Both the position numbers and the translations under genes were made by a program. 22,629 bases of DNA from JAKFDK01 sp036676195 (lineage in GTDB: Bacteria > Bacillota > Sulfobacillia > Symbiobacteriales > ZC4RG38). How positions within the stretch are numbered: position 1 is the first letter of the stretch; each line of letters starts with the position of its first letter. Shown here in pieces: positions 6,485-13,784 of this stretch. The stretch is from NCBI GenBank assembly GCA_036676195.1, contig JAKFDK010000145.1:1-22629 (forward strand). Reading direction: 5' to 3'. Under the pieces are notes generated by a model, which was given only the letters and a program-made list of their open reading frames with translations, was not told the DNA's origin and made no database searches.

Positions 6485-7737
6485 CGGTCATCCCCCCTGA
6501 TTTTTTCGCCGGTGTTGGAGGTGTCAGGACCCCGCTCATCGCACTTTAGCAGCACTCGGGTCCCGCCTGCGACGGTACGCAGCCAGACGGGACGCTGCCA
6601 GATGCTATGGAGCTGGCGGATTGCGTGCATCGCTTCTTCCTGGTGCAGTTCCCGTCCGTCGAAATTATGGTGCAGCAGCAGTTCCTGGCGCCCGTTGTGG
6701 TTGGGGTCCACCAGCAGAATTTCCGGCTGGCCCAGGTTGGCCAGGCTGTTGGCCAGGCCGTCCCGGACCTGGGCCCAGTCTTCGGACTCGGTCACCACCA
6801 GGTTCCGGTCCTGGCGCAGTTCGAACAGAAAGAGTCCTTCGTTCTCAATGACCTCACGGCTCAGGTAATTGCGGACTAGAGACACGTCAGATTCGACCGT
6901 GCGGACCTCAAACAAATGTTCCTTTCCATAGATGCGTTCAACGTCACGCAGAATTGCCAGGCCCAGATGATAGGGGTTGATTCCGGCCGGTCGGGGACTG
7001 GTGACGGCCGCGTTCAGTTTGGCAAATTCCAGGTAGTCGCCGTCGGTCAGGGGTAGTTCCCGCAGGATCTGCCCATGCCAGTAACTGGCCCAGCCTTCGT
7101 TGATGATTTTGGTCTGGGCCTGGGGCAGGAAGTACAGGCTTTCGGCCCGTACCACGGCCAGGATGTCGAGCTGCCACTCCTGCAGGTGGTCGCCGTGGTT
7201 GAGCAGGAAGCCCAGAATGTCCCGGGTAGGCCGGAAGGGGGTGTTTCGCCCGGAGGAAGGCGGGTCTGGTTCCACGCACCACTCAAAGGCCAGGCAGGCG
7301 GTGAGAAAGTCTTCCACCGGCTCCCGCCCGTGCTGGGCTTCGTAGCTGGCAATGCGGTCGGCCCGTAGCGAAGCCAGGACATCCATCTGCCGTTCGGTAT
7401 CCCGGAAATGCAGGTTGTGGCGGAAAAAGTCCACGTGGGCGAGTACGTGGGCCTTGACGAGCAGATGCTCGATTTCCCGGTTGCCTTCCAGCAAGAAGGC
7501 CCGGGCGGGGCGGGTGTTGACCACCAGTTCGTAAATGCGGCTATGGCCCATATCGTATGACCATTTGTTCCGCCAGTAGCTCTTGCCGAAGGTCCAATGG
7601 CTGTACCGGCCCGGCAGGGCCCGGGCGGCTACGTCGTAGATGACATTGGCCGGGACCACATCAAACTCTGTCTCCCACGGGTCCAGGCCCATGCCTCTGG
7701 CTATTGTCCAGACCTGTTCGTCCGGTATTCCGTTCAT
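6469..7737 (-). CDS. spoVR: SpoVR family protein
   Basis: 422 residues, somewhat shorter than Bacillus SpoVR (about 468). Family marks: SHWTFGKSYWRNKW near residue 46, VKAHVLAHVDFFRHN, and IINEGWASYWHG. SpoVR is needed for normal spore cortex formation in Bacillus, and homologues outside spore formers act with PrkA and YhbH in stress; its biochemical activity is not established. ATG 7737 overlaps the yhbH stop as ATGA, a classic translational-coupling junction, and its 3' end overlaps prkA by 16 bases. The three proteins are therefore made from one mRNA. Confidence 0.94.
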   Translation of the reverse strand: MNGIPDEQVWTIARGMGLDPWETEFDVVPANVIYDVAARALPGRYSHWTFGKSYWRNKWSYDMGHSRIYELVVNTRPARAFLLEGNREIEHLLVKAHVLAHVDFFRHNLHFRDTERQMDVLASLRADRIASYEAQHGREPVEDFLTACLAFEWCVEPDPPSSGRNTPFRPTRDILGFLLNHGDHLQEWQLDILAVVRAESLYFLPQAQTKIINEGWASYWHGQILRELPLTDGDYLEFAKLNAAVTSPRPAGINPYHLGLAILRDVERIYGKEHLFEVRTVESDVSLVRNYLSREVIENEGLFLFELRQDRNLVVTESEDWAQVRDGLANSLANLGQPEILLVDPNHNGRQELLLHHNFDGRELHQEEAMHAIRQLHSIWQRPVWLRTVAGGTRVLLKCDERGPDTSNTGEKIRGDDRWPET

Positions 7738-8912
7738 GATGCCTTCACCCCCCGAGGCGAAAGCAGGGTACGGATGCCCTGAACCATGGCGTTGCGGTCG
7801 GGGACATGGGCGATGGTCAACTGCGGGGGCCGCTCCTGCCGCAGAAGCATCCTGGTAAAGGGCCCGCCGTCGGTCACGTCGGCGTACCCGAACAGGTTAA
7901 TCCCTGCTGCCAGGTTCATCAGGGGTACCAGAGCCTTGCCATCGTCGTCGCTGGCATCGCCATCGGTGAAGTGAAAGGCATATACGTTGTAGCGGGATGG
8001 TGGGAAGCGCTCGTGGACCAGATCCAGAGCCAACTCGTAGGCCGGCGTCATGCTGGTGCCGCCGCCTTCGGACAGGTGGAAGAAATCGTCCTGGCTCACT
8101 TCCCAGGCCTGCATGTGGTGCAGGATGAACGCCGTATCGACTGTACTGCGGTAACGCAGACGCAGAAACTCCAGGATCCAGAAGGCCAGCACCCGACTCA
8201 GGTACTTGCGCTCGTCACCCATGCTGCCTGAGCAGTCCCTTAAAAAGACAGCGGCGACCCGATCCTGGCGGGACGGCAGCTCTTCCGGTACGCGGAAGCG
8301 CAGGTCGTCCTCCAGGAGGCCGCCGAAATGGGCGTCTCCATCCAGTGCATTGCGCCGGATGTTTTCCAGCACGGTGCGCCGCTTGTCCAGATTGCTGAAT
8401 GCACCGCGCCGGCGGATCTCTTCGACCCGCAGGTCCGGCGAGGGCTGCTCGATCTTTTCCCGTGGCTTCAGATTGGGCAGTTCCAGACCGGCAAAAATGG
8501 CCGCGGCTACGTCGGATACACCAATTTCCACTTCGTAAACCCCGGTTTCTTCACCCTGACCATGGCCCTGGCCCTGGCTGTCGCCAGGGGCCGGGAGCTT
8601 GCCCAGGACCTGACCCTTTCCCGGCCGCGGTGTACCCGTGCCGGGCTGTGGCTGACCTTCGGGGGCAAAGCGGAACCGGTACTCGCGCAGTTCACGCACG
8701 GGTACCCTGACTTTCTTGCCTCCTTCCTGCACAATCAGGTCACCGTGACTCACCAGATCCTTCAGGTTCTTGCGCACAGCCTCGCGAACAAGCTCGTGGT
8801 GACGCTCCTGGTCCAGGCGTCCTCGACGAAACAGGTCCCATTCCATGCGTCCCACCTGCCCCCGGAGAGAATGTGAGGCGTTGTCGGCTGGTGGTAGCGG
8901 TCGTTGAAACAT
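7734..8912 (-). CDS. yhbH: YhbH family protein (DUF444, von Willebrand A-like)
   Basis: About 392 residues, equal to Bacillus YhbH. The N-terminus has the conserved W-x-L-x-R-x-G ... DQERH pattern. A Gly/Gln-rich low-complexity stretch then leads to a von Willebrand A-like domain with MIDAS residues DCSGSM, GGGTSM and FTDGDAS. YhbH partners PrkA and SpoVR in sporulation and stress. The start is uncertain: ATG 8912 matches the family length but has a poor ribosome binding site, while ATG 8846 has AGGTGG five bases upstream and begins just before the conserved Trp. It is first in the yhbH-spoVR-prkA operon and its stop overlaps the spoVR start by 4 bases. Confidence 0.92.
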   Translation of the reverse strand: MFQRPLPPADNASHSLRGQVGRMEWDLFRRGRLDQERHHELVREAVRKNLKDLVSHGDLIVQEGGKKVRVPVRELREYRFRFAPEGQPQPGTGTPRPGKGQVLGKLPAPGDSQGQGHGQGEETGVYEVEIGVSDVAAAIFAGLELPNLKPREKIEQPSPDLRVEEIRRRGAFSNLDKRRTVLENIRRNALDGDAHFGGLLEDDLRFRVPEELPSRQDRVAAVFLRDCSGSMGDERKYLSRVLAFWILEFLRLRYRSTVDTAFILHHMQAWEVSQDDFFHLSEGGGTSMTPAYELALDLVHERFPPSRYNVYAFHFTDGDASDDDGKALVPLMNLAAGINLFGYADVTDGGPFTRMLLRQERPPQLTIAHVPDRNAMVQGIRTLLSPRGVKAS

Positions 8913-9205
8913 CGGTTCTCTAAGTAGATTCGCTCGAAATAAAAGGTTACCTGCACATTGCCACTTGTGAATCATTTCCGTAATAAGTATCGACATCAAT
9001 CTACACCACAGGACAGACAGATGCAAGGAAGCGTGAGGCATCCTCGGGTGTTCGTACTCTTTATAACGGGAACAAACCGCGAAAAGTAACGATCAAACAT
9101 ATATATGGGTATCAAAGACCAGGTGAGCTTGCGGTCAGGGGAGAGGGGAACGCCGGTCCAGCGTACAATCTCATTCTTATCAGGAACAGATCGGAGATGC
9201 AGGCA
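8913..9205. other. Divergent intergenic region yhbH / crp-like
   Basis: This 293-bp region is more AT-rich than its surroundings and must hold promoters for yhbH (minus) and the Crp/Fnr gene (plus). I see a 10-bp palindrome CATATATATG (9098-9107), a TATAAA-type element on the minus strand near 9059-9065, and a TACAAT -10-like hexamer on the plus strand (9164-9169) without a matching -35 box. No sigma-E, sigma-F or sigma-B type promoter could be assigned with confidence. Confidence 0.4.
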
Positions 9206-9937
9206 ATGTCGCAGGATCTCCTGCAGCTGGTCGAGTCGCTCCTCCGAATCCCCTTTTTCTCCACCATGTCCCGTGTGGAGTTGGTTGAGCTCGCCAGTCA
9301 CCTGCAAACACGGTGGTTTCCCCGCGGCGAGACCATTGTTCAGTACGGGGAGCCAGGTCACTATTTTTTTCTGATTCGCTCCGGTACGGTCAAGGTCACC
9401 CGGTCCTTCGAGCCAGGTGAGGAGGTCGTCATGTGCGTCCTTGGAGCGGGTGAATTCTTTGGTGAACTGGCCCTCCTGGACGGTGGACCGCGCTCGGCGT
9501 CGGTGCAGTCCCTGGAGCCTACCGAGGTGCTGGTCCTGTATCGGGAGGACTTTGTAGGTTTCCTGCACGCCCACCCCGCTGCATCTGTGCAGGTGATCAC
9601 GGTCCTGGCTGAGCGGATCCGCCGCCTGAATGACCAGGTCGAGGAGGCTTCCATGACCTTACCGCAGCGTCTGGCCAGAAGGCTGGTGGACCTGGGGCGG
9701 CGCAAGGGGCACGTGACACCGGCGGGGATTGAAATTCACGTGCCGCTCACCCAAAGTGAGTTGGCCGGCATGATTGGCGCCTCTCGCCCCACCATTAGCC
9801 GCCTGCTGGCGGACTGGCAGGCCCGCCAACTGATCCGTGTGGGAGCACGGGGGGAGATTGTCATTTTGCGTCCGCAGATTCTGGAGGCCCTGGCCCTGTA
9901 TAAGAAGGGGGTCACTGCTGCCGCCAACAAACCCTGA
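9206..9937 (+). CDS. Crp/Fnr family transcriptional regulator
   Basis: 243 residues. An N-terminal cyclic-nucleotide-binding beta-roll (about 15-125) contains a phosphate-binding cassette like that of CRP: FGELALLDGGPRSASV with E87, R96 and S97. A dimerisation helix follows, then a C-terminal winged helix-turn-helix (about 182-203, QSELAGMIGASRPTISRLL). Only one Cys is present, so an FNR-type iron-sulfur cluster is unlikely. In the recognition helix R194 and R199 match CRP R180 and R185, while CRP E181 is replaced by Pro. ATG 9206 is chosen over ATG 9197 because the GGAG at 9193-9196 abuts 9197 but is nine bases from 9206. A CRP-type palindrome at 15590-15607 is a possible target. Confidence 0.92.
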   Translation: MSQDLLQLVESLLRIPFFSTMSRVELVELASHLQTRWFPRGETIVQYGEPGHYFFLIRSGTVKVTRSFEPGEEVVMCVLGAGEFFGELALLDGGPRSASVQSLEPTEVLVLYREDFVGFLHAHPAASVQVITVLAERIRRLNDQVEEASMTLPQRLARRLVDLGRRKGHVTPAGIEIHVPLTQSELAGMIGASRPTISRLLADWQARQLIRVGARGEIVILRPQILEALALYKKGVTAAANKP

Positions 9938-10015
9938 CCTGAATACGAGCGGCGGGCATGGACCGGCCTGCTCCCGAGTATGATGAGGTAAACGTTTGGG
10001 GTTGGAGGAGCGCCG

Positions 10016-10288
10016 GTGGAGTGGAAGTCCGCAATGGTCACCTTTTTGATCGTGTTTTTATCCGAGTTGGGGGATAAGACACAACTGGCGACCATGGCTG
10101 TGGCGGCTCAGTCTCGTTCACCCTTCATGGTCTTTGTTGGCGCGGCTGGTGCTCTGGTATTTTCGGCCATGCTGGGCGTACTGTTCGGGGACGCCATCGC
10201 CCGCTGGATCCCGATTTCAGTCCTGAAAACCGGTGCGGGGCTGACGTTTGTTCTGTTCGGAATCTTGCTGATTGCCGGGCGCAGCTAG
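10016..10288 (+). CDS. UPF0016 (Gdt1/MneA-like) membrane protein, single-domain form
   Basis: A 90-residue hydrophobic protein with the UPF0016 signature E-L-G-D-K-T (E17-T22) in its first membrane segment, then two further hydrophobic segments. UPF0016 members (yeast Gdt1, human TMEM165, bacterial MneA) transport Mn2+ or Ca2+, and most have two copies of this module in about 190-230 residues. This protein has one copy and would have to form a homo- or hetero-dimer. GTG 10016 has GGAGGAG five bases upstream. It stands alone between crp and the tRNA gene; no second half is visible nearby. Confidence 0.85.
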   Translation: MEWKSAMVTFLIVFLSELGDKTQLATMAVAAQSRSPFMVFVGAAGALVFSAMLGVLFGDAIARWIPISVLKTGAGLTFVLFGILLIAGRS

Positions 10289-10293
10289 GGCGC

Positions 10294-10322
10294 TTGCATG
10301 CCACTCATCTGCTTGTTACAAT
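10294..10322 (+). promoter_or_regulatory. Sigma-A-type promoter of tRNA-Arg
   Basis: TTGCAT (10294-10299), a 17-bp spacer and TACAAT (10317-10322) put the start of transcription about 6-8 bases before the mature tRNA 5' end. Confidence 0.75.
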
Positions 10323-10335
10323 GGCAGTGCATCAG

Positions 10336-10411
10336 GCGCCCGTGGTGTAGTGGATAACACGTCAGCCTCCGGAGCTGAAGATCAGAGGTTCGAGTCCTCT
10401 CGGGCGCACCA
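10336..10411 (+). tRNA. tRNA-Arg (CCG)
   Basis: A complete 76-base cloverleaf: acceptor GCGCCCG (10336-10342) with CGGGCGC (10401-10407), anticodon stem TCAGC/GCTGA, 7-base loop CTCCGGA with anticodon CCG (10369-10371), T arm AGAGG-TTCGAGT-CCTCT, and an encoded ACCA end. It reads CGG arginine codons, which are common in a GC-rich genome. Confidence 0.96.
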
Positions 10412-10477
10412 GCTAGAACAGACCCAGGGAACGGCTGCCGATAAGAAAGGGTATCCCGGAGTTCGGCGTAACTTTTG

Positions 10478-10508
10478 GGGAGTGCATTGCACTCCCTCGC
10501 TTTATTTG
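10478..10508 (+). terminator. Terminator after tRNA-Arg
   Basis: Stem GGGAGTGC (10478-10485) with GCACTCCC (10489-10496), a 3-base loop, then TCGCTTTATTTG. It ends the tRNA transcript before the next gene. Confidence 0.75.
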
Positions 10509-10559
10509 CACCGAACGTTTCCGGCCGCCGCTGCATCTTGTACACAGAGGTGAGGGTAA

Positions 10560-10892
10560 GTGTCGCAGACCGGTCTGCTCGGAATTCTTGGCACACTTCT
10601 GGTCATCTTTGGTATTCTGATTCTGGTTAAGACCATCGTGTTCGGTGGCGGAGCCCTGGTTGCGCTGGCGATTGCCCTGGTGGCTGCCCATTTCCTCGGC
10701 GTGGCCGGGCGTTGGGCCCTGTGGCTGGCCGGGTTATTTACGGTTTTGGCATTGCCGTACCTGATCTTGCGGTCCCTGGGTGTGGCCTTTGGCCTGGTGG
10801 GAGCTGTAGTGGCGCTGGTGTTCAAACTGCTGCCGCTGGCGTTGCTGATGTTTGGCGGGTACTTGCTGGTAAGGTCGTTGTCCCGTCGTTGA
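10560..10892 (+). CDS. Small integral membrane protein (110 aa), unknown function
   Basis: Almost wholly hydrophobic, with three to four predicted membrane segments (about residues 5-25, 28-46, 50-72 and 76-104) and a basic RSLSRR tail that suggests a cytoplasmic C-terminus. GTG 10560 is preceded by GAGGTGAGGG. No motif or family is recognised. It lies 61 bases upstream of the hotdog thioesterase gene and may share its transcript. Confidence 0.7.
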   Translation: MSQTGLLGILGTLLVIFGILILVKTIVFGGGALVALAIALVAAHFLGVAGRWALWLAGLFTVLALPYLILRSLGVAFGLVGAVVALVFKLLPLALLMFGGYLLVRSLSRR

Positions 10893-10952
10893 CCCCTGCG
10901 CACCCAGGCGCGAAAATGGCTTTGTACGATGCGAAACCGAGGAGGTGCCGCT

Positions 10953-11384
10953 GTGCGTGATCACCTGCAGGGGTTGCACTGGGAGTGCTTTGTTTGCGGG
11001 CCGGACAACCCCCGCGGGTTGCGGTTGAACATCCGGGCCGTGGGTGAGCGGTGCGAAACGGAGTTCACTCCGACGGTCGACTTGCAGGGGCCACCGGGCA
11101 TCACCCACAGTGGCCTGGTCACCTCTGTGCTGGATGAAGTCATGAGCCAGTTAATTTATACCCACCTGGAACCGGCTGTTACCCGGAAAGTGGAGACTAC
11201 TTTCCGGCGTCCGATGCGGATCGGTGTCACGTACCGGATTACGGCGGAGATCAGTGGCAGAAACAGCCGCATTATCACGGCACGGGCAGAAGCACGGGAT
11301 CCCGGTGGTGTTCAGGTTGCCAGGGCACGGGGGATCTTTGCCCCTCTAGATGAGGACCGGGTGGCCAAATTACTGGAACGTTGA
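10953..11384 (+). CDS. Hotdog-fold (PaaI-like) thioesterase
   Basis: 143 residues. The N-terminus has the CFVCGPDNPRGL motif (C12, C15) common in small bacterial hotdog thioesterases. The core ITHSGLVTSVLDEVM corresponds to the HGGxxxxxLDE catalytic helix, with HSG in place of HGG, and TFRRPMRIGVTYRITAEI is the conserved strand pair. It probably hydrolyses an acyl-CoA thioester; the substrate is not predictable. GTG 10953 is chosen because AGGAGGTG ends five bases before it; an upstream ATG at 10929 would put that ribosome binding site inside the gene. An intrinsic terminator follows. Confidence 0.85.
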   Translation: MRDHLQGLHWECFVCGPDNPRGLRLNIRAVGERCETEFTPTVDLQGPPGITHSGLVTSVLDEVMSQLIYTHLEPAVTRKVETTFRRPMRIGVTYRITAEISGRNSRIITARAEARDPGGVQVARARGIFAPLDEDRVAKLLER

Positions 11385-11399
11385 AGCGTATGGCGACAA

Positions 11400-11424
11400 C
11401 CCCGGGACTGTCCCGGGGTCTTTT
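11400..11424 (+). terminator. Intrinsic terminator after the thioesterase gene
   Basis: Perfect stem CCCCGGGA (11400-11407) with TCCCGGGG (11411-11418), loop CTG, then TCTTTTG, 15 bases after the stop codon. Confidence 0.88.
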
Positions 11425-11469
11425 GCCGCTCACAGTATCGTATTTTGCGAACAGGTGAGGTGAAGGGCG

Positions 11470-11946
11470 ATGCACCGGCTCGTGCGTTTCGACGCGCCGT
11501 GGCTGGCCTTGGTGCTGGTAGCTGTGGGTTCCTGGTTTCTGATTCGCGAGATTTTTGAGCTGGGAGCCTGGTTTGGTCCGGCCACCCTGGCCGCCCTGGC
11601 TGTGGTTTCCCTGCTACGCTGGTTGTCCGGGGGGCGGCAACAGCGGTGGCTGGCTGCAGGCTGGCTATTGGGGGCCTGGGCGATCTACCTGGCTCTCGAC
11701 GCGACTCTGGCCGGTGGAATGCCCTTTGCCTTTTTCTTCGCCTTTTTGGGTCTGGCTTTTCTGGGGCTGTATGCCTGTGGGGCCCGGCCGGCCTTCTGGC
11801 CGCTGGTGCCGACCTCGCTGTTTCTGGGGCTGGCGACCGTTGTGTGGATGTTTACCGTTGGGCTGACCTTGCTTTCCTATCTGCTGCCCCTTGGCCTGAT
11901 CGCTTACGGCGGGTGGCTGCTGATGCGATGGCGGTCACGGGTTTAA
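11470..11946 (+). CDS. Multi-pass membrane protein (158 aa), unknown function
   Basis: 158 residues with about five hydrophobic segments (near residues 10-24, 33-48, 60-76, 84-102 and 107-152) separated by short loops, and a basic RWRSRV end. ATG 11470 has AGGTGAAGGG upstream. No motif or family is recognised. Its stop overlaps the stop of the converging L,D-transpeptidase gene by about 4 bases, so the two messages are antisense at their ends. Confidence 0.7.
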   Translation: MHRLVRFDAPWLALVLVAVGSWFLIREIFELGAWFGPATLAALAVVSLLRWLSGGRQQRWLAAGWLLGAWAIYLALDATLAGGMPFAFFFAFLGLAFLGLYACGARPAFWPLVPTSLFLGLATVVWMFTVGLTLLSYLLPLGLIAYGGWLLMRWRSRV

Positions 11947-12872
11947 TTGGTCAGCCCCAGCGCCTTGTAGGTATCCCAGCGCACCAGACCGGTGAGCCGC
12001 AGGCGCTTTTCCTTCTGAAAGCGCAGCAGGGCAGCCCGCATGCCCGGCCCGAACCGTCCGTCCACGGGGCCGTGGTAGTAGCCCAGTTCCTTAAGCTTGG
12101 CCTGTACTTCAGCGACATCGGCTCCGGTGTGTCCCTCCACCAGTGTCCGGCGGGTAAGAATCGGGTCGCCGTAAATCAGAACCGGGGTGCCGACCGGTAT
12201 CAACTGGTAAAGCTCCTCGACCTCGCGGTTGCGCATGCGGATACAGCCGTGGCTGGCATCCCGGCCCATTAACCAGGGCTCATCTGTTCCGTGGATGCCA
12301 TAGAGCCCCCAGGGCACATTCAGGCCCATCCAGCGGGTGCCAAAGCCGCCGCCCCAATCCCGGGACTTGTTGATGATCTTCCATTCGCCCTGGGGAGAAG
12401 GTGTGCGTGGGCTGCCCGGTGCGACCACCCAGGTCTTGTAGGCGAAGCCGTTCACCATCAGGGCCAGGGTGTTTCGGCGCAGATCCACCAGGATCTGCAT
12501 TTGTCGCTCGGCGGGCGGAACGAACGGGGCATGGGGCAGAGCCGCCAGAGCCTGGTCGAGTGCCACCTTGGTTTTTGGTCCGGCCATGCCGTCTGCGGCC
12601 AATTGGTGGTCGCGCTGAAACTGCTTCACTGCGGCGGCGGTACGCGCACCGTAGCTCCCGTCTGCCCGTCCCGGGTCATATCCGACTTGCAGAAGCGAAT
12701 GCTGGAGCACGGCCACGGCGGGTCCTTCCTGGTGGGACCCGGTCCGGGACAGGACCTCGCCGGCTCCGCAAGGGGCCGGATCCTGCGCACCGGCAGGTGT
12801 GGGCAGGCAAAGCAGCAGGGCCAGTGCAACCAGCAGGATTCGCACACCCAGGCGTTCCGGTGATTCAAGCAT
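11943..12872 (-). CDS. L,D-transpeptidase with two peptidoglycan-binding domains
   Basis: A 309-residue exported cell-wall enzyme. Residues 10-29 form a signal peptide (LLVALALLLCLPTPAGA, probable cleavage near AGA-Q). A PG_binding_1 domain spans about 50-110 (VGYDPGRADGSYGARTAAAV). The YkuD catalytic domain spans about 125-235, with YGIHG (H194) and SHGCIRM (H208, catalytic C210). A second PG_binding_1 repeat occupies 250-306 (LGYYHGPVDGRFGPGMRAAL). Such enzymes make 3-3 peptide cross-links or attach proteins; in spore formers some act on spore wall. ATG 12872 has GGGGAGGG nine bases upstream. It is divergent from lgt. Confidence 0.93.
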   Translation of the reverse strand: MLESPERLGVRILLVALALLLCLPTPAGAQDPAPCGAGEVLSRTGSHQEGPAVAVLQHSLLQVGYDPGRADGSYGARTAAAVKQFQRDHQLAADGMAGPKTKVALDQALAALPHAPFVPPAERQMQILVDLRRNTLALMVNGFAYKTWVVAPGSPRTPSPQGEWKIINKSRDWGGGFGTRWMGLNVPWGLYGIHGTDEPWLMGRDASHGCIRMRNREVEELYQLIPVGTPVLIYGDPILTRRTLVEGHTGADVAEVQAKLKELGYYHGPVDGRFGPGMRAALLRFQKEKRLRLTGLVRWDTYKALGLTN

Positions 12873-12900
12873 GGTGGCTGTCCCTCCCCACGTGCTGTGG

Positions 12901-12929
12901 TTGTCTTGACAGAGCCTCTGCCTTAGTAT
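12901..12929 (+). promoter_or_regulatory. Candidate promoter of lgt
   Basis: TTGTCT (12901-12906), a 17-bp spacer and TAGTAT (12924-12929) lie 43 bases before the lgt start. An overlapping TTGACA (12906-12911) is badly spaced for any clear -10 box. Confidence 0.45.
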
Positions 12930-12971
12930 TACCTGGAACAGGGGTCAACATCGGGAGAAGGAGGGCTGCAT

Positions 12972-13781
12972 TTGCACCCGTATTTGTTCGAAATCGGGGC
13001 ATTCCAATTGCGCATATATGGGCTGATGATTGCCACGGGCATTCTGACGGCCACCTACATGGTCTATCACGCCGCCCGGCGCCGGCAACTGCCCTGGGCT
13101 GAGAATGCCTTTGAACTGGCCTTCTGGGCCGTCGTTGGCGGGGTGTTGGGCGCCCGCATCTGGGAAGTGCTGTTTACCTGGGAATACTACCGCACTGAAC
13201 CGTGGAAGGTGATCGCGGTATGGGAGGGTGGTATCTCCATCCAGGGTGCGGTCCTGGGGGGGCTGGTGGCCTTCGTGCTATGGGCTCGGCGCTACCGTGT
13301 TCGGGTTTGGCAGTTGTTGGACATCGGTGCCCCGGCCGTGGTGCTGGCTCAGGGCATTGGCAGGATTGGCTGCCTTTTCAACGGTGACGCGTATGGGATC
13401 CCCATCGAGCAGACCATTCTGCCGGCCTGGCTGGGGGTTCGGTATGCTCCCGGCACCCCGGCCTGGTATGCATACGCCACCCAACCACTGGTGCCGGCGG
13501 AGGCGTTCGAGGGCCTGGGGGACTTCGCTATCGCCGCTTTTCTTCTGCTGTTCCGGCCCAAGCGGATGCCGGAGGGGTGGCGGATGCTCACCTACGGGAT
13601 CTTGTACTCTGCCCTGCGGTTTGGTCTGGAGTTCTGGCGGGCAGACAGCCTGACCACCGGCGGAGGCCTGAAGGCGGCCCAGTTATTGTCTGTGGTGATG
13701 ATCCTGGCTTGTGCCGGGGTATTGGGTTGGCGCCTGCGCACGGCCTGGGTGGCGGAACAGGGCGCCGCTCCGGCGCCCTGA
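12972..13781 (+). CDS. lgt: Prolipoprotein diacylglyceryl transferase
   Basis: A 269-residue polytopic membrane enzyme that moves diacylglycerol from phosphatidylglycerol to the lipobox cysteine of prolipoproteins. Family marks are the N-terminal RIYGLMIATGI, a GGVLGARIWEVLF segment, WEGGISIQGAVLGG, and the Lgt signature GRIGCLFNGDAYG (classically GRIGNFINGE), followed by the C-terminal LRFGLEFWRAD. The start is TTG 12972, backed by AGGAGGG six bases upstream. A client in this window is the cupredoxin lipoprotein at 1.1 kb. It converges on the TPP enzyme gene with a 3-base gap. Confidence 0.93.
   Translation: MHPYLFEIGAFQLRIYGLMIATGILTATYMVYHAARRRQLPWAENAFELAFWAVVGGVLGARIWEVLFTWEYYRTEPWKVIAVWEGGISIQGAVLGGLVAFVLWARRYRVRVWQLLDIGAPAVVLAQGIGRIGCLFNGDAYGIPIEQTILPAWLGVRYAPGTPAWYAYATQPLVPAEAFEGLGDFAIAAFLLLFRPKRMPEGWRMLTYGILYSALRFGLEFWRADSLTTGGGLKAAQLLSVVMILACAGVLGWRLRTAWVAEQGAAPAP
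13758..13780. terminator. Hairpin spanning the lgt stop codon
   Basis: Perfect 9-bp stem CAGGGCGCC (13758-13766) with GGCGCCCTG (13772-13780), loop GCTCC, followed by AATTTCAGG. It sits where two convergent genes meet. There is no proper U-run, so it is a weak terminator candidate. Confidence 0.4.
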
Positions 13782-13784
13782 ATT

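Noticed and set aside
8913..9205. Sporulation sigma-factor promoter for yhbH
   Set aside because: No pair of elements matched sigma-E, F, G or B consensus well enough to report.
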